A stretch of DNA of 64,000 nt, from contig CP070727.1 in the NCBI GenBank assembly GCA_020350885.1, forward strand, positions 1,275,019-1,339,018. The letters are read 5' to 3'. Both the position numbers and the translations under genes were made by a program. This document shows, piece by piece, positions 1 to 9,308 of the stretch. The notes under the pieces are model-generated. The model did no database searches. It was not told the DNA's origin and saw only the letters and a list, made by a program, of their open reading frames with translations. The stretch is from a bacterium (lineage in GTDB: Bacteria; Krumholzibacteriota; Krumholzibacteriia; Krumholzibacteriales; Krumholzibacteriaceae). How positions within the stretch are numbered: the first letter of the stretch is position 1; each line of letters begins with the position of its first letter.

Positions 1-156
1 TACTATCGGTGGCGTAAGGAGTATGGCGGTCTGGATATCAAGCAGGCCAAGCGGCTCAAGGAGCTCGAGAAGGAGAACGCACGGCTGAAGAAGCTGGTTG
101 CTGATCAGGCTCTGGATATAGCGATCTTGAAGGAGGCGAACCGGGGAAATTTCTGA
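1..156 (+). CDS. IS3-family OrfA, C-terminal fragment
   Basis: Partial; the 5' end lies before the window. The 51 visible codons read in frame 1 and stop at TGA 154-156. The segment is a leucine-zipper-like helix ([20 protein letters not shown]) followed by [14 protein letters not shown], the usual C-terminal part of IS3-type OrfA. In this family the zipper lets OrfA, or the OrfAB fusion, oligomerise, while an N-terminal helix-turn-helix outside the window binds the element's ends. OrfA ends on a slippery sequence that feeds into OrfB. Confidence 0.8.
   Translation, partial: YYRWRKEYGGLDIKQAKRLKELEKENARLKKLVADQALDIAILKEANRGNF
144..153 (+). other. Candidate programmed -1 frameshift site between OrfA and OrfB
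   Basis: Read in the OrfA frame, the sequence GGGAAATTTC contains two overlapping X-XXY-YYZ heptamers: G GGA AAT (144-150) and A AAT TTC (147-153). Both lie immediately before the OrfA TGA at 154. A -1 slip leads into [15 protein letters not shown], which is continuous with OrfB. IS3 elements normally make their OrfAB transposase through such a slip. Use of the site is inferred. Confidence 0.6.
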
Positions 157-179
157 GTCCGGCGCGTCGTCGCCGGGCA

Positions 180-1001
180 GTGGAGCATGTTTGCAGCGAG
201 CTCTCAGTCTCCGAGAACCGGGCATGTAAGGTATTGAATCAGCCACGATCGACACAGCGGTACAAGCCGCGGGTAGCCGATGATGAGGCACTGCTCGTAG
301 AACGGATTGTTTCATTGGCAACGCAGTATGGCCGCTATGGCTATCGACGGATAACGGCATTACTGAGAGCGGAGGGCTGGCGGGTGAATCACAAGCGGGT
401 AGAGCGGATCTGGCGGCAGGAGGGTCTAAAGGTGCCGAAGCGGCAACCGAAACGGGGGAGGTTATGGCTCACCGATGGATCCTGTATACGTCTCAGGCCG
501 GAGTACCGAGATCATGTCTGGTCCTATGACTTTGTCCATGAGCGCACGCATGACGGCAGGCCTCTGCGGATGCTGACGATTATCGATGAGTACAGCAGGG
601 AGTGCTTAGCTATTCGTGTCGAGAGGAGATTCAGCTCGAGGGATGTCCTGATGACGTTGGCGAGGTTGTTTATACAAAGAGGAACGCCGGACTATATCCG
701 TTCCGATAACGGACCGGAACTGACGGCGAAGGCGTTACGGGATTGGCTGAAGCGTCTCGGAGTCAAGACGCTGTTCATCGAACCGGGTAGCCCCTGGGAG
801 AACGGATACAACGAGTCATTCAATGGTAAGCTGAGAGACGAACTTCTGAATAGGGAGATCTTCTATACGTTACGGGAAGCCAAGGTTCTTGTGGAACGCT
901 GGAGAAAGGAGTACAATCGGATTCGTCCACACAGTTCTCTGGGATATAGACCGCCGGCGCCGGAGGCAATCAAACCTTCTACCATGGATCGAGCAGTTTG
1001 A
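180..1001 (+). CDS. IS3-family transposase OrfB (DDE integrase domain)
   Basis: OrfB is a 273-residue protein from a GTG codon, but its frame is open further upstream and it is probably expressed as an OrfAB fusion. Residues ~35-95 form the HTH_21-type region found before the IS3 catalytic core. The rve core follows with D117 (WSYDF), D176 (RSDNGPE) and E212 ([10 protein letters not shown]). The 35-residue D-E spacing is typical of the family. The C terminus [13 protein letters not shown] is the standard ending. No stop or frameshift is seen, so the catalytic protein looks functional. It catalyses cut and strand transfer of the element. Confidence 0.95.
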   Translation: MEHVCSELSVSENRACKVLNQPRSTQRYKPRVADDEALLVERIVSLATQYGRYGYRRITALLRAEGWRVNHKRVERIWRQEGLKVPKRQPKRGRLWLTDGSCIRLRPEYRDHVWSYDFVHERTHDGRPLRMLTIIDEYSRECLAIRVERRFSSRDVLMTLARLFIQRGTPDYIRSDNGPELTAKALRDWLKRLGVKTLFIEPGSPWENGYNESFNGKLRDELLNREIFYTLREAKVLVERWRKEYNRIRPHSSLGYRPPAPEAIKPSTMDRAV

Positions 1002-1007
1002 GTCTCA

Positions 1008-1035
1008 GGGCTGTACAAAGTGCGGGGGCAGGTCA
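1008..1035 (+). repeat. Probable right terminal inverted repeat of the IS3 element
   Basis: The stretch ends GCGGGGGCAGGTCA, 34 bp after the OrfB stop. Its complement starts TGACCTGCCCCC, resembling termini of IS3/IS407-type elements. The left partner is outside the window, so this rests on resemblance only. Confidence 0.5.
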
Positions 1036-1373
1036 GTCTGACGGCGTACGAATAGAACGAAATTCTCAGGGAACGGAATAGTAAACCTCCCAATAAAATA
1101 CTACCTCCACTACAGTTAGAAATAATCCACCTATGTGCTACCTGTGACGTGCTGGACAAGGACAACCATGATGAGGCACGAGCCGGACTCAACTATAGGG
1201 GCATATCAGAGCGGCTAACCGCCGCCGATGAGTCAGGCCGATAGTTTATATACGTAATTCTATGAGAATTCTTAACCTTATCGAATATCTGTGCTAATAT
1301 CTTTTTAAAAATGAACAGATAAGTTACTATATAGTATATGAATTTTTACAACCTTAAAAATGTGGGGATTATC
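1036..1373. other. Intergenic region between IS end and M55 peptidase gene
   Basis: No convincing coding sequence in 338 bp. The left part has the base composition of the IS flank. From about 1240 it becomes clearly AT-rich and probably holds the promoter of the downstream peptidase gene, although no clean -35/-10 pair stands out. Confidence 0.5.
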
Positions 1374-2249
1374 ATGAAAAGACAATTGATGATTTTCTTG
1401 GCTCTCATTTGTATTGCTAATTCAGTATTTACACAAGGTCATAAGAAGTTAAAGATATTTATATCGGTTGACATGGAAGGAATAACTGGAGTTGTGAATT
1501 GGGAGGATGTAAGGAGAAATGGTAAGGATTATGAATATTTTCGACAAATAATGACCAAAGAAACAAATGCTGCAATTGAAGGTGCATTGGAGGCTGGCGC
1601 TACTGAAATCATTGTAAGGGATTCGCATGGTAGTGCCCGCAATATTCTCCCCGAAATGCTACATAAAAACTCAAAACTCATCCGTGACTGGTCGGGTGGC
1701 TTTATGAGCATGATGGAAGGTATAGATAGAACATTTGATGCTGTTATTTTTATTGGTTATCACGCAAAAGCAGGGACCCCAAATGCCATCCTAGAACATA
1801 CCATGAGTAGCGCAAATATACTTGATATTTCGGTTAATAATGTTTCTTTGCCTGAAGCTGGTCTCAACGCATTAATAGCCGGTTATTATGATGTGCCTGT
1901 AGTATTTGTAGCGGGAGAAAAAGCTTTATGTGATCATGTAAAACGATTGTTAGGAAATGTTGAGACGTTTGCTGTTAAAGAGGGACTAGGTAATGCAGCG
2001 CTGAGTTTGCATCCTGAGGTGTCGAGAGAGAGAATACGAGAAGGTGTTAAAAACGCTTTGTTGAATTTAGAAAAATTCAAACCGTATAAGATTACTTCAC
2101 CATATACTTTGGTTGTAAAATATAAAAATGAAGAGTTAGTCCATGAGAAGTCATTACATCCGGGTGTTAAGCGAACGGGAGATTGGGAATTAACTTATAG
2201 AAGTGATGATCTTTTAGACATAATGAAGACATTTAGATTGATGCATTAA
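1374..2249 (+). CDS. M55-family D-aminopeptidase (DppA-like), exported
   Basis: A 291-residue zinc aminopeptidase of family M55, whose characterised members cleave D-amino-acid peptides. Zinc-site residues match DppA in identity and spacing: D33 and E35 (SVDMEG), H85 (RDSHG), H130 (GYHA) and probably E161. Residues 1-21 form a signal peptide, so it acts outside the cytoplasm, perhaps on D-Ala peptides from wall turnover. I chose the ATG at 1374 because GGGGA lies 5 nt upstream and the signal peptide starts there; an in-frame ATG at 1338 adds 12 residues. The gene is visibly AT-richer than its surroundings and sits between an IS and a decayed frame, which suggests transfer. Family call is strong, substrate inferred. 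Confidence 0.9.
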   Translation: MKRQLMIFLALICIANSVFTQGHKKLKIFISVDMEGITGVVNWEDVRRNGKDYEYFRQIMTKETNAAIEGALEAGATEIIVRDSHGSARNILPEMLHKNSKLIRDWSGGFMSMMEGIDRTFDAVIFIGYHAKAGTPNAILEHTMSSANILDISVNNVSLPEAGLNALIAGYYDVPVVFVAGEKALCDHVKRLLGNVETFAVKEGLGNAALSLHPEVSRERIREGVKNALLNLEKFKPYKITSPYTLVVKYKNEELVHEKSLHPGVKRTGDWELTYRSDDLLDIMKTFRLMH

Positions 2250-2699
2250 GCTAATGACCTGCAACCTAAAAAAATTTCAGCTATTACGGGAGAAATCGGA
2301 CCAAGAAAAAGTGCACCATTGGTATCCCCACCATATCCTTCTGCATTCTCCCACACACAGTTGGTTCAGTAGATATGAACACGAGGGACATACCAATGAG
2401 CGATTGTCGCTATTGATCGGCTACGGTTGGTAGCTCGTAGATTTCCTTAGCTTCGCTATCGAATAGAGGATAATCCGAGCCAGTTAGAAAAAACGGGGGA
2501 ACGACATACGCTCCCCCCGCGGATACCCTGGAACATCGCTGGGATCGACTGTATGACTGGATAATTCGATACGGTCAGGCGTTCTAGAAGCGTTATCAAT
2601 CGTTGATCTGACGTATAATTTAAACGCGTCAGGGGTTCCCAGCGGGAAACCTTTAAAACACTTCTGATACAACTTCTTACAAATAAACAAGTTACACAT
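2246..2699 (-). pseudogene. Decayed coding region, family not recognised
   Basis: On the minus strand protein-like stretches run on in changing frames. Upstream comes ...RTPDRIELSSHTVDPSDV (frame stopping at 2484). A second frame carries FFLTGSDYPLFDSEAKEIYE and ends at TAG 2410-2412. A third carries VWENAEGYGGDTNGALFLGP and ends at TAA 2246-2248. The third stretch is also cut by TGA 2366-2368, in a context where Trp would read naturally. The composition and order look like one protein broken by frameshifts and nonsense changes. I cannot name the family. It overlaps the stop of the M55 gene by a few bases. This is a pattern-based inference. Confidence 0.35.
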
Positions 2700-2932
2700 A
2701 TGAATTCATCAATAGACAGATTTTTGATCTTCGCCGTGCTGGCCGTGAAGACTCTGGAGCTTTTGAGCATGTCATGTTATGGCTACCGGGTCTCTGCATG
2801 GTCTTAAATAACGTTCTTAAATTATAATGCTTGCAATTTAACAAGTTTTACGGTATACGGATGCCGAGAAAATACAAGCGATCCTTCGCCAGGGAGGGAA
2901 TGGAAAATTTCGTTTACACAAAGGAGGGGAAT

Positions 2933-3508
2933 TTGAAACCATTGAAAATAGCCACGTTCTTTGCCGCTGGGTTTATTCTTTTAACCCTGCCGGTGATTGC
3001 GTACGGAATCGATCTGGGCGGCGCCCGGCTGATCAGCGTTACACCGGTGGATGGGGGTTGTGTGTCCGGCCCGACCGGCACTGCCCTCAGTGTGTGGTCG
3101 TGGGACATACAACCCGAATATACCTACACCCTCCTGATCGACAACGTCACGGAATGCGCCAACGGGGGAACCGATGCATTGCTCAACGTGAGGGTGAACA
3201 GCTCGATTCCAGGCTATGAGTATATCGACCTTGTTGCGACTTTTGTTTCGACGGGTGTTTACCAATTCGACTTCACTCTGCCGGAGAACGCCTGGTGCAC
3301 ACTGCCGATCTTGTACTGCACCACCCCCGGCGACTGGTCCAGCGGCTTGTTTGTGAGACGGCAAGACGGCTATCCAAAACAGTCGCACCTGCGGGCATCA
3401 ACGTGGGAAGAGGGATGCACCAACCCGGTTGAGATCCTTGGCCCCGAATGCATTGAGATCGGGACCGAAGAATCGAGTTGGGGAACAATAAAGATGATCT
3501 ACCGGTAA
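2933..3508 (+). CDS. Exported protein of unknown function
   Basis: About 191 residues from a TTG start. AAGGAGGGG lies just upstream at good spacing, and a signal peptide begins exactly there (KPLKIATFFAAGFILLTLPV...YG, ~25 residues). An in-frame ATG at 2900 with its own purine-rich site is a second candidate, and the frame is open back to 2831. The mature protein is Cys-rich and beta-strand-like (six or more Cys, including CTLPILYC), suggesting a disulfide-stabilised secreted domain. I recognise no family. A strong terminator follows 50 bp downstream, so the gene appears to be a single transcription unit. Confidence 0.65.
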   Translation: MKPLKIATFFAAGFILLTLPVIAYGIDLGGARLISVTPVDGGCVSGPTGTALSVWSWDIQPEYTYTLLIDNVTECANGGTDALLNVRVNSSIPGYEYIDLVATFVSTGVYQFDFTLPENAWCTLPILYCTTPGDWSSGLFVRRQDGYPKQSHLRASTWEEGCTNPVEILGPECIEIGTEESSWGTIKMIYR

Positions 3509-3560
3509 TTGCTGATATCGTATCGGGCGATCGAAAACGCGTTTCTCATTTGTCCAGTAT

Positions 3561-3607
3561 TGAGAGGATGACCCTGAGATTACTGAAGGTCATCCTCTCA
3601 GTTTTTT
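3561..3607. terminator. Intrinsic terminator, perfect 13-bp stem
   Basis: TGAGAGGATGACC (3561-3573) pairs perfectly with GGTCATCCTCTCA (3588-3600) across a 14-nt loop and is followed by TTTTTT (3602-3607). It ends the plus-strand gene stopping at 3508. It also lies just beyond the stop of the convergent minus-strand gene at 3656, but the T-run is on the plus side only. Confidence 0.9.
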
Positions 3608-3655
3608 GACCAGACCGGCTTCGGAGAATCCGTACTTACTCTAAAGAGACACGCA

Positions 3656-6346
3656 CTACCGCAGAAGAATCATCTTCTTTGACTTCGTCTCCTTGCCGAT
3701 GGAGAGTCGATAAAAATACACACCCGAAGCCACCGATATCCCCTGCGCATCGATCCCGTTCCAGTCGATATGGTGCATCCCCCTCTCGAGCATCCGATCG
3801 ACGAGACGAACGATCCGTCCGCCCGATATACCATAGACATCGAGAACAACATGGCTGCGTTCCGGCAGGTAGTACCTGATCACGGTCGTCGGATTGAACG
3901 GGTTCGGGTGGTTCTGATAGAGCGTCAGCGGCAGAGCGGGCGTTGTCACCGGCTTGGTCTCGAAGAGCGCCCTGCGTCCCTCCGCATCTTCCACTTCCAC
4001 ACGGTACCGGTATGTCTCTCCCGGCTCCGTATCATCGTCTGTGAAGGTGTATGATAGCTCCTTTTTCATTATCGAAGGCTCTGAGAGCTCCGTAAGCGGC
4101 CCAGCCGCACCTCGTGCCTTGAGAACAAAGAACGCCATCCCCTCTCCCGCTTCCGACAACGTCCACGACACCTCTATCCGTTCGCCCACGAGCACCGCCG
4201 CATAGCTTTGAAGCAGTGTCCCCACCTTTATATCCTCGGGTCTCAGCAGTGCATCGGGGCCAGCATTGCCGTGTACATCGACCGCCAACATCTTGTAGAA
4301 GTAATAATCCGTCGCAATCCAGTCGGTGTCGATCAGCACGGTGTCCAGCGTCGTGCCTATCTGATTGGAACCATCGGGCACGAAGAACTCGTTATCACCG
4401 CGGTGAATCGAATAGTGCGAGAGATCACTCTCCGTATTCGGCAGCCATGAAAGCCGGAGACCTTGAGGTGCGAGACTCTGTATGCCGGCGAATCCCGTCG
4501 GCTGCGCAGGCGATAGGTTGTCCACCGAATAACCGCTGTCCACCGGGGAATCGAAAAAGATAATCGGATCGGCCGTATGCGCGGTGACGATGAAGTACTG
4601 CCATCCGGGATCCGTTCCGATCGAGTCGTAGAGGCTCTCGACGGTGCGGGCATAGAGCTCTGCCTGCCGGGCGGGAACGTTGACCAGCCATTCCCAGGCA
4701 TATCCCTGAGTGAGCGGCAGGTACCGGGTCGCCGCGCCTTCGAAATCTTCTGTTATTCCGAGCTCCTTGAGTGACCTGATCTCTTGAGCGGCGAGCGGGC
4801 TCGCTCCCATATCCGGCAGCAAGCGCCATAGGGAGTAATGCGTGATTCCCGCACCTGGGAATGAATCGATCTCGCTGCGATGCCACCGAAGGCCGAGCTT
4901 TCCGCCCTGGTCCTTCGGGACATCTTCGATGGTGGTGAACCATGGTGCCGGGTAGAAATTGCCGATAAAACCGGCGCGATTCAGCTTGAGGGCATAGATG
5001 TCATACTCCAGGCTATTTCTTGCGTCACACCACGTTATTAGCACTCCACCCTCGCCATCAGGAGCCACCGCCGGATAGTCAGGTTCAAAATTCTCCCTGT
5101 AAACCGGCACGCCCTGGGCCTGCCACATGACATCGCCGTTTGCATTGATCCTTTGCGCCGAGATGCCCGTCCTTAGTAAATCTATAGCCTCGAAGTAAAC
5201 GGCAATAGCCCCACCGACACCATCTGTAACAATATGAGTATACCCCTTCGGGCCCGAAGTAGGCTTTACATCGATGCCGCCACCCGGCCACAGAAGCTGC
5301 CCGTCGAGACTCACTCTCTGAACCAGAAAGGTCATATCATCTATCTCCGGTCCCTGCTGATCCCATGTAATGATGATATCGTTGTTGCTGGTGAGTATGA
5401 GTTGAGGATAAAACTCGAAAAGATCCGTATTGGTAACAGCCACGCCATCGGATGTCCACTGCGTGACGCCATCCATGCTTATCCGTTGTATATAGATATC
5501 GGGGTCTCCATCGCGGCCATCCCGCCAGGCGATAACCGCACCGCCGGAACCATCCGGAACCATGCGTAGATCATACTTGTAGTCCACTACGGTGCAGACC
5601 GCTATGCCATCGGCAGTCCATTGAACGGCACCGCTTCCGTCGATCCTCTGGGCATAAATCTCGTCTTCATTCACACGGCCATCAAGCCATGCGAGTATCA
5701 CCCCCCCTGCGCCATCCGAGATTATTTCATGATCTTGCTGGTCCTCGATAGCGGTGCAGACGGCAACGCCATTGGTGGTCCAAATCGAGTTGCTGTCGGC
5801 ATCTATCCGCTGTGCATAGATGTCGTAACTGCCGTTGCGGTAATCCTCCCACGCGATGATCGCACCACCGAACCCGTCCGTCGTGATGCGAGGCTCATAT
5901 ACATCGGTAGCCAATGTACATACCACGATACCGTTTCCCGTCCATTGTGCTATACCACTCGAGTCTATCCGCTGCGCATAAATGCTTATCACACCCGAAC
6001 GATCATCCTCCCACGTAATGATCGCCCCACCGTCATCATCAGGAATCATTCGAGGGTCACTTTGCCCGTTAATGAGGGTGCAGACAGCAGTGCCATTAAA
6101 GGCCCACTGTGCGTAGCCTCCATCGTTTAATCTTTGCGCAAAGATATCATAATTATAGTTACGATCATCCGCCCAGGCGATGATCGCCCCTCCCTTGCCA
6201 TCGGCGATGATCTGTGGGTCTTGCTGATTTTCAACTTCAATGCACACGGGAACCCCGTCTTCAACCCACTGCGCGTTGAGAATCACGATTCCGAAGAGGA
6301 GCACAATAAAACACGCAAGAACGATGGATTTATGTTGCATGCGCAT
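3656..6346 (-). CDS. Large secreted repeat protein with C-terminal FlgD-like sorting domain
   Basis: 896 residues. A signal peptide (residues 1-25) is followed by at least five clear ~54-residue repeats with the pattern DGxGGAIIAWxDxR..DIYAQRI..G..W...GVAVCT, probably blades of a beta-propeller. Two fibronectin-III-like segments follow (~residues 500-800). The last ~85 residues are a FlgD/T9SS type A-like domain (NHPNPFNPTT ... VYFYRLSIG...KKMILLR). Such domains direct export and surface attachment in FCB-type bacteria. The ATG at 6346 was chosen because GGAGG lies 6 nt upstream and the signal peptide begins there; the open frame runs further back. It follows a lipoprotein gene by 43 bp, probably as one operon. 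The ligand or substrate is unknown. Confidence 0.85.
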   Translation of the reverse strand: MRMQHKSIVLACFIVLLFGIVILNAQWVEDGVPVCIEVENQQDPQIIADGKGGAIIAWADDRNYNYDIFAQRLNDGGYAQWAFNGTAVCTLINGQSDPRMIPDDDGGAIITWEDDRSGVISIYAQRIDSSGIAQWTGNGIVVCTLATDVYEPRITTDGFGGAIIAWEDYRNGSYDIYAQRIDADSNSIWTTNGVAVCTAIEDQQDHEIISDGAGGVILAWLDGRVNEDEIYAQRIDGSGAVQWTADGIAVCTVVDYKYDLRMVPDGSGGAVIAWRDGRDGDPDIYIQRISMDGVTQWTSDGVAVTNTDLFEFYPQLILTSNNDIIITWDQQGPEIDDMTFLVQRVSLDGQLLWPGGGIDVKPTSGPKGYTHIVTDGVGGAIAVYFEAIDLLRTGISAQRINANGDVMWQAQGVPVYRENFEPDYPAVAPDGEGGVLITWCDARNSLEYDIYALKLNRAGFIGNFYPAPWFTTIEDVPKDQGGKLGLRWHRSEIDSFPGAGITHYSLWRLLPDMGASPLAAQEIRSLKELGITEDFEGAATRYLPLTQGYAWEWLVNVPARQAELYARTVESLYDSIGTDPGWQYFIVTAHTADPIIFFDSPVDSGYSVDNLSPAQPTGFAGIQSLAPQGLRLSWLPNTESDLSHYSIHRGDNEFFVPDGSNQIGTTLDTVLIDTDWIATDYYFYKMLAVDVHGNAGPDALLRPEDIKVGTLLQSYAAVLVGERIEVSWTLSEAGEGMAFFVLKARGAAGPLTELSEPSIMKKELSYTFTDDDTEPGETYRYRVEVEDAEGRRALFETKPVTTPALPLTLYQNHPNPFNPTTVIRYYLPERSHVVLDVYGISGGRIVRLVDRMLERGMHHIDWNGIDAQGISVASGVYFYRLSIGKETKSKKMILLR

Positions 6347-6389
6347 GACAAACCTCCTTCGTCGAGTGCACCTGCAATACAACAAAGAA

Positions 6390-7721
6390 TCATCTGGGTG
6401 ACCCGTAATCATAGACCTGGTAGCGGATGATGGTGCCGTTTGCACCGACCGCATGGACATCGCTGTACGATCGACCGGAAACCGAGTAAAGGTCCTCTGT
6501 CACACCTGACGGAGCCTCGTGCTCCTCCCAGTTACCGTCCCGGCGGCAATAAATGAGGGCGCCTTCCCCGACAGCGAACACGACCAGTGATTGTGACGAG
6601 CCGTAACCCCAGACACCGTAGAATGTCCGCGCAAGCCCCGCGATCGATTCTTCATTCCAGGAAGCACCGTCGTAATAGTAGATCGCCCCGTTCGTTCCGA
6701 CGGCGAATGCCTGTCCCTGCGCATGAACCCATACATCCTGTAGGTTTTGATCCATCCAGGGCTCGGTTCTATTTTCCCACGTCGTACCTTCACCGTAATA
6801 GAGGTTGTTCCACGACTGGTTCAGCACCACCCATCTATCACCGGTCAAACTGCCGAATACGCCTGTGATCTCGCTCAAGCCCGTATCGATCTCGACGAGG
6901 TTCCAGTAATAAAAGTCATAATACTTACCGTTGTAACCACCCGTGCTCACCATTCCGAGGCCCAGGAAGTAGTGTTCCCCCGTATAGTGGCCCCAGATTA
7001 CATTGTAGCGGGTCATCATGTAATCTTCATCCTCGGTCGTCCACATGTTTTCCCGAAACTTCAAAACCTTACCGCCGCCTGCATACCAGTCCCCACCCGC
7101 AACCCACAGTATCCCCATGCAGTTGTACCATACGCTCCGCAGTGGAATATCGTCGAATGCATGGGAGGCCAGGACCTCCCAATTCGAGAGGGGAGTTTCC
7201 TGCACGAGAACCGTCCCTGAATCACCGCAGGCATGGACGGCTTCGCCGCAACCCCACACGTCATACAGATCGACGGATACGCCGCTGGGCTCCTGGCTCC
7301 AGAAACCTTCGATTTCGAAGATACCGATCCCTGAAAATGAGCAAACCCCACAATCAGCGATAGTCAATTCGCAGGACCTCTCGCCCAGCTCCTGCGGCTC
7401 GAAGCGCACATAGCACTGGGTTCGTGCATGAGATGCGAGGGTGACGAACAGGGTATCGATTATCGTATCCGGCCCGACATCGATAAAATTGAAGTCATCG
7501 CAATCAAGTTTCAGTTCCCAGGACTTCGTTCCATCCGAACGGTTCTCCATTTCGAAATACATATCTCTTGCATTGCCGAATATCACGCTTCCGAAATCGA
7601 GAGGACAATCCGTCAGACGACAAGAGGAAGGCTCCGGACTATCGTCCTTCTCGAGCTCACAGGAGAATACGAGAATAAACACAAAAACAACAAGGAGGAT
7701 GAGGCTGCTAACGGTTTTCAT
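6390..7721 (-). CDS. Lipoprotein with Ig-like domain and propeller-like VWG repeats
   Basis: 443 residues. The lipobox VFSC puts the lipidated cysteine at C21, so the protein should be membrane-anchored on the periplasmic or outer face. Residues ~40-130 resemble an ASPM/SPD-2/HYDIN-type Ig-like domain (LDFGSVIFGN ... CYVRFEPQELGERSCELTI). The rest repeats a motif of the form Y(D/E)G..W......VWG....DVxAVG about six times, as in bacterial propeller-like surface proteins. A gene fragment at 25.2-26.3 kb carries the same repeats. It is the first gene of a probable operon with the sorting-domain protein downstream. Function is unknown, perhaps binding at the cell surface. Confidence 0.75.
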   Translation of the reverse strand: MKTVSSLILLVVFVFILVFSCELEKDDSPEPSSCRLTDCPLDFGSVIFGNARDMYFEMENRSDGTKSWELKLDCDDFNFIDVGPDTIIDTLFVTLASHARTQCYVRFEPQELGERSCELTIADCGVCSFSGIGIFEIEGFWSQEPSGVSVDLYDVWGCGEAVHACGDSGTVLVQETPLSNWEVLASHAFDDIPLRSVWYNCMGILWVAGGDWYAGGGKVLKFRENMWTTEDEDYMMTRYNVIWGHYTGEHYFLGLGMVSTGGYNGKYYDFYYWNLVEIDTGLSEITGVFGSLTGDRWVVLNQSWNNLYYGEGTTWENRTEPWMDQNLQDVWVHAQGQAFAVGTNGAIYYYDGASWNEESIAGLARTFYGVWGYGSSQSLVVFAVGEGALIYCRRDGNWEEHEAPSGVTEDLYSVSGRSYSDVHAVGANGTIIRYQVYDYGSPR

Positions 7722-7775
7722 GTCTAGTAACTTCCCGAATAGATGATTACATGATCAAGCGTGCTCATAAGAATA

Positions 7776-9053
7776 CTAGCATACCATGCGTTTCCGGTAA
7801 TAATAGAATTTACATATACCTATGAAAATGATCGCTGAGCTGGCCATGAATACCCAGTTGTCCTGGAATGAGAAGATTCCCGTCAGTTTGAATACCGTTA
7901 CGGATGCAAGGGCGGTCAGGCGAACGATCAAGTACATCATTACAACCCAGCCGGTCCACGGGCGGCCTCGTATGAGCCAATGAATGCCGATGGCGGTGAA
8001 GACGAAGTCCAGGGAAACGAACACGAATATATTATGGTTCCAGCGGTAATCCGATACAGACGAGGTCAAAACGGAGAAGAGAACAAGTACACCGGCGGTG
8101 CCGAATAGAATCCCGACGCAGATAAATGCGAGAGCCGCCGCCCGGTCGAGAATCCGGGGAAGGCGTGATGACGAGATGCGCTCCAGTCTTGAGTGGAGCC
8201 CGAGGAATACGCCAATTGCAAAACAGGCGGACAGAAAGAGATACCGGCCTCGGTACCGGCGCCCCGAATTCCGAGGCGCACCGCTTCGCTCGTATTCGAT
8301 CACCGGCTCCGAGAGGAGCGGAACGACAGAGCCATCGATGGTGGTTACGGCCCAGCTCGCCGTTTGCCGAAGATTCAGGGGTAGATACATGCTCTCCCAA
8401 CTCCCGACCTCCCGGTCATGATTCGGGCCGATCAGGATGTCGAGCACGAGCTGCCAGAGGAGGCTACCGGAGGTGTACCCCAGCAAATAGTCGCGGTACC
8501 GGCGGCCGGGTACACCTTCGGCGGCGGCCTGCCGGAGTGAGCCGCCGGTGATATCATCCAGGAGATCCCGCAGCCGTGTCGAGCAATTGTGAAGGAGCTG
8601 ATCATAGACGTACTCCCTGTTCTCCGGGAGTGCTTCCTGTCTAAGATGCAATATCAAGCGCCTCTCCTGTTCTCCGGTAAGGTTTATACGCTGGCGGACT
8701 ATGGTACGATTGCGATCGCGGTATGTTGATACGACCTCGCTCCACGGACGCTCGGCGAGATAGAAACGGCAGTCGCCCTGCAGGTAGTTGACGGTGAAGC
8801 TCCAATCCTTGAAGCGTGCATGTCCGTAATCGTAGAACATGTCGCTGCGTCCCTCGCCGTCCAGGACCCGGATCCCGATATGGCCAAAGATCGACCATAC
8901 GACATCTCCGGGCTCCAGGGTGACGAGCTCGATTAAGCTCCCGCTCTGGCCACAAACCGCACCAGGTGAAAGAAAACACACGATCGGCAACAGGATCACG
9001 CAATAGAAGTGAAATAAAAACAAGGGTTTGCGTATGCAACGTTGGGCTGTCAT
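7776..9053 (-). CDS. DUF4105 (Lnb N-terminal-like) integral membrane protein
   Basis: About 425 residues. An N-terminal signal/anchor (~1-36) precedes a periplasmic DUF4105 domain with the motifs GDVVWSIFGHIGIRV (H58), a central YDYGHARF and LLHNCSTRLRDLLDD (invariant Cys). DUF4105 is related to the N-terminal region of eukaryotic-type lipoprotein N-acyltransferase Lnb, and conserved His/Cys residues suggest a papain-like fold. After residue ~270 come four or five membrane helices. The ATG at 9053 places the signal anchor at the N terminus, but its ribosome site is weak; an upstream ATG at 9140 is possible. It is divergent from plsC. The exact reaction is unknown. Confidence 0.75.
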   Translation of the reverse strand: MTAQRCIRKPLFLFHFYCVILLPIVCFLSPGAVCGQSGSLIELVTLEPGDVVWSIFGHIGIRVLDGEGRSDMFYDYGHARFKDWSFTVNYLQGDCRFYLAERPWSEVVSTYRDRNRTIVRQRINLTGEQERRLILHLRQEALPENREYVYDQLLHNCSTRLRDLLDDITGGSLRQAAAEGVPGRRYRDYLLGYTSGSLLWQLVLDILIGPNHDREVGSWESMYLPLNLRQTASWAVTTIDGSVVPLLSEPVIEYERSGAPRNSGRRYRGRYLFLSACFAIGVFLGLHSRLERISSSRLPRILDRAAALAFICVGILFGTAGVLVLFSVLTSSVSDYRWNHNIFVFVSLDFVFTAIGIHWLIRGRPWTGWVVMMYLIVRLTALASVTVFKLTGIFSFQDNWVFMASSAIIFIGICKFYYYRKRMVC

Positions 9054-9308
9054 GGCGTCGACCCGTAACAATGGTACGGCATTCACGGCCACTGTGCAAC
9101 GAATACCATGCCGTAACGACCTGCCGTGCCCGCAAGGCATGCGCTGGGGCCGACCCGGCTATGGGCGCAGTGGCATACGGTAACGTTTTGTATCGCTGAT
9201 TTCAGGGAACGAGGCCCTGCCAATTCTGGATTTTATTTCGGCCCGCGGTTATCATTGAACACGACACAGTAGTAGTGGACAAGGCACGGTAACGGCCGCC
9301 ACCCCGGC

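Larger units (their letters stand above)
1..1035 (+). mobile_element. IS3-family insertion sequence, right part (left end outside window)
   Basis: The window opens inside an IS3-family element of the two-frame type. The end of OrfA is followed by OrfB, a DDE transposase, in the -1 frame. The right end is placed at about 1035, where the sequence finishes with an inverted-repeat-like stretch ending GGGGGCAGGTCA. Its complement begins TGACCTGCCCCC, the kind of terminus I associate with IS407-type members. The left terminus lies outside the window, so the target-site duplication cannot be checked. The transposase frame is intact, so the element may be active or recently active. Confidence 0.85.
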
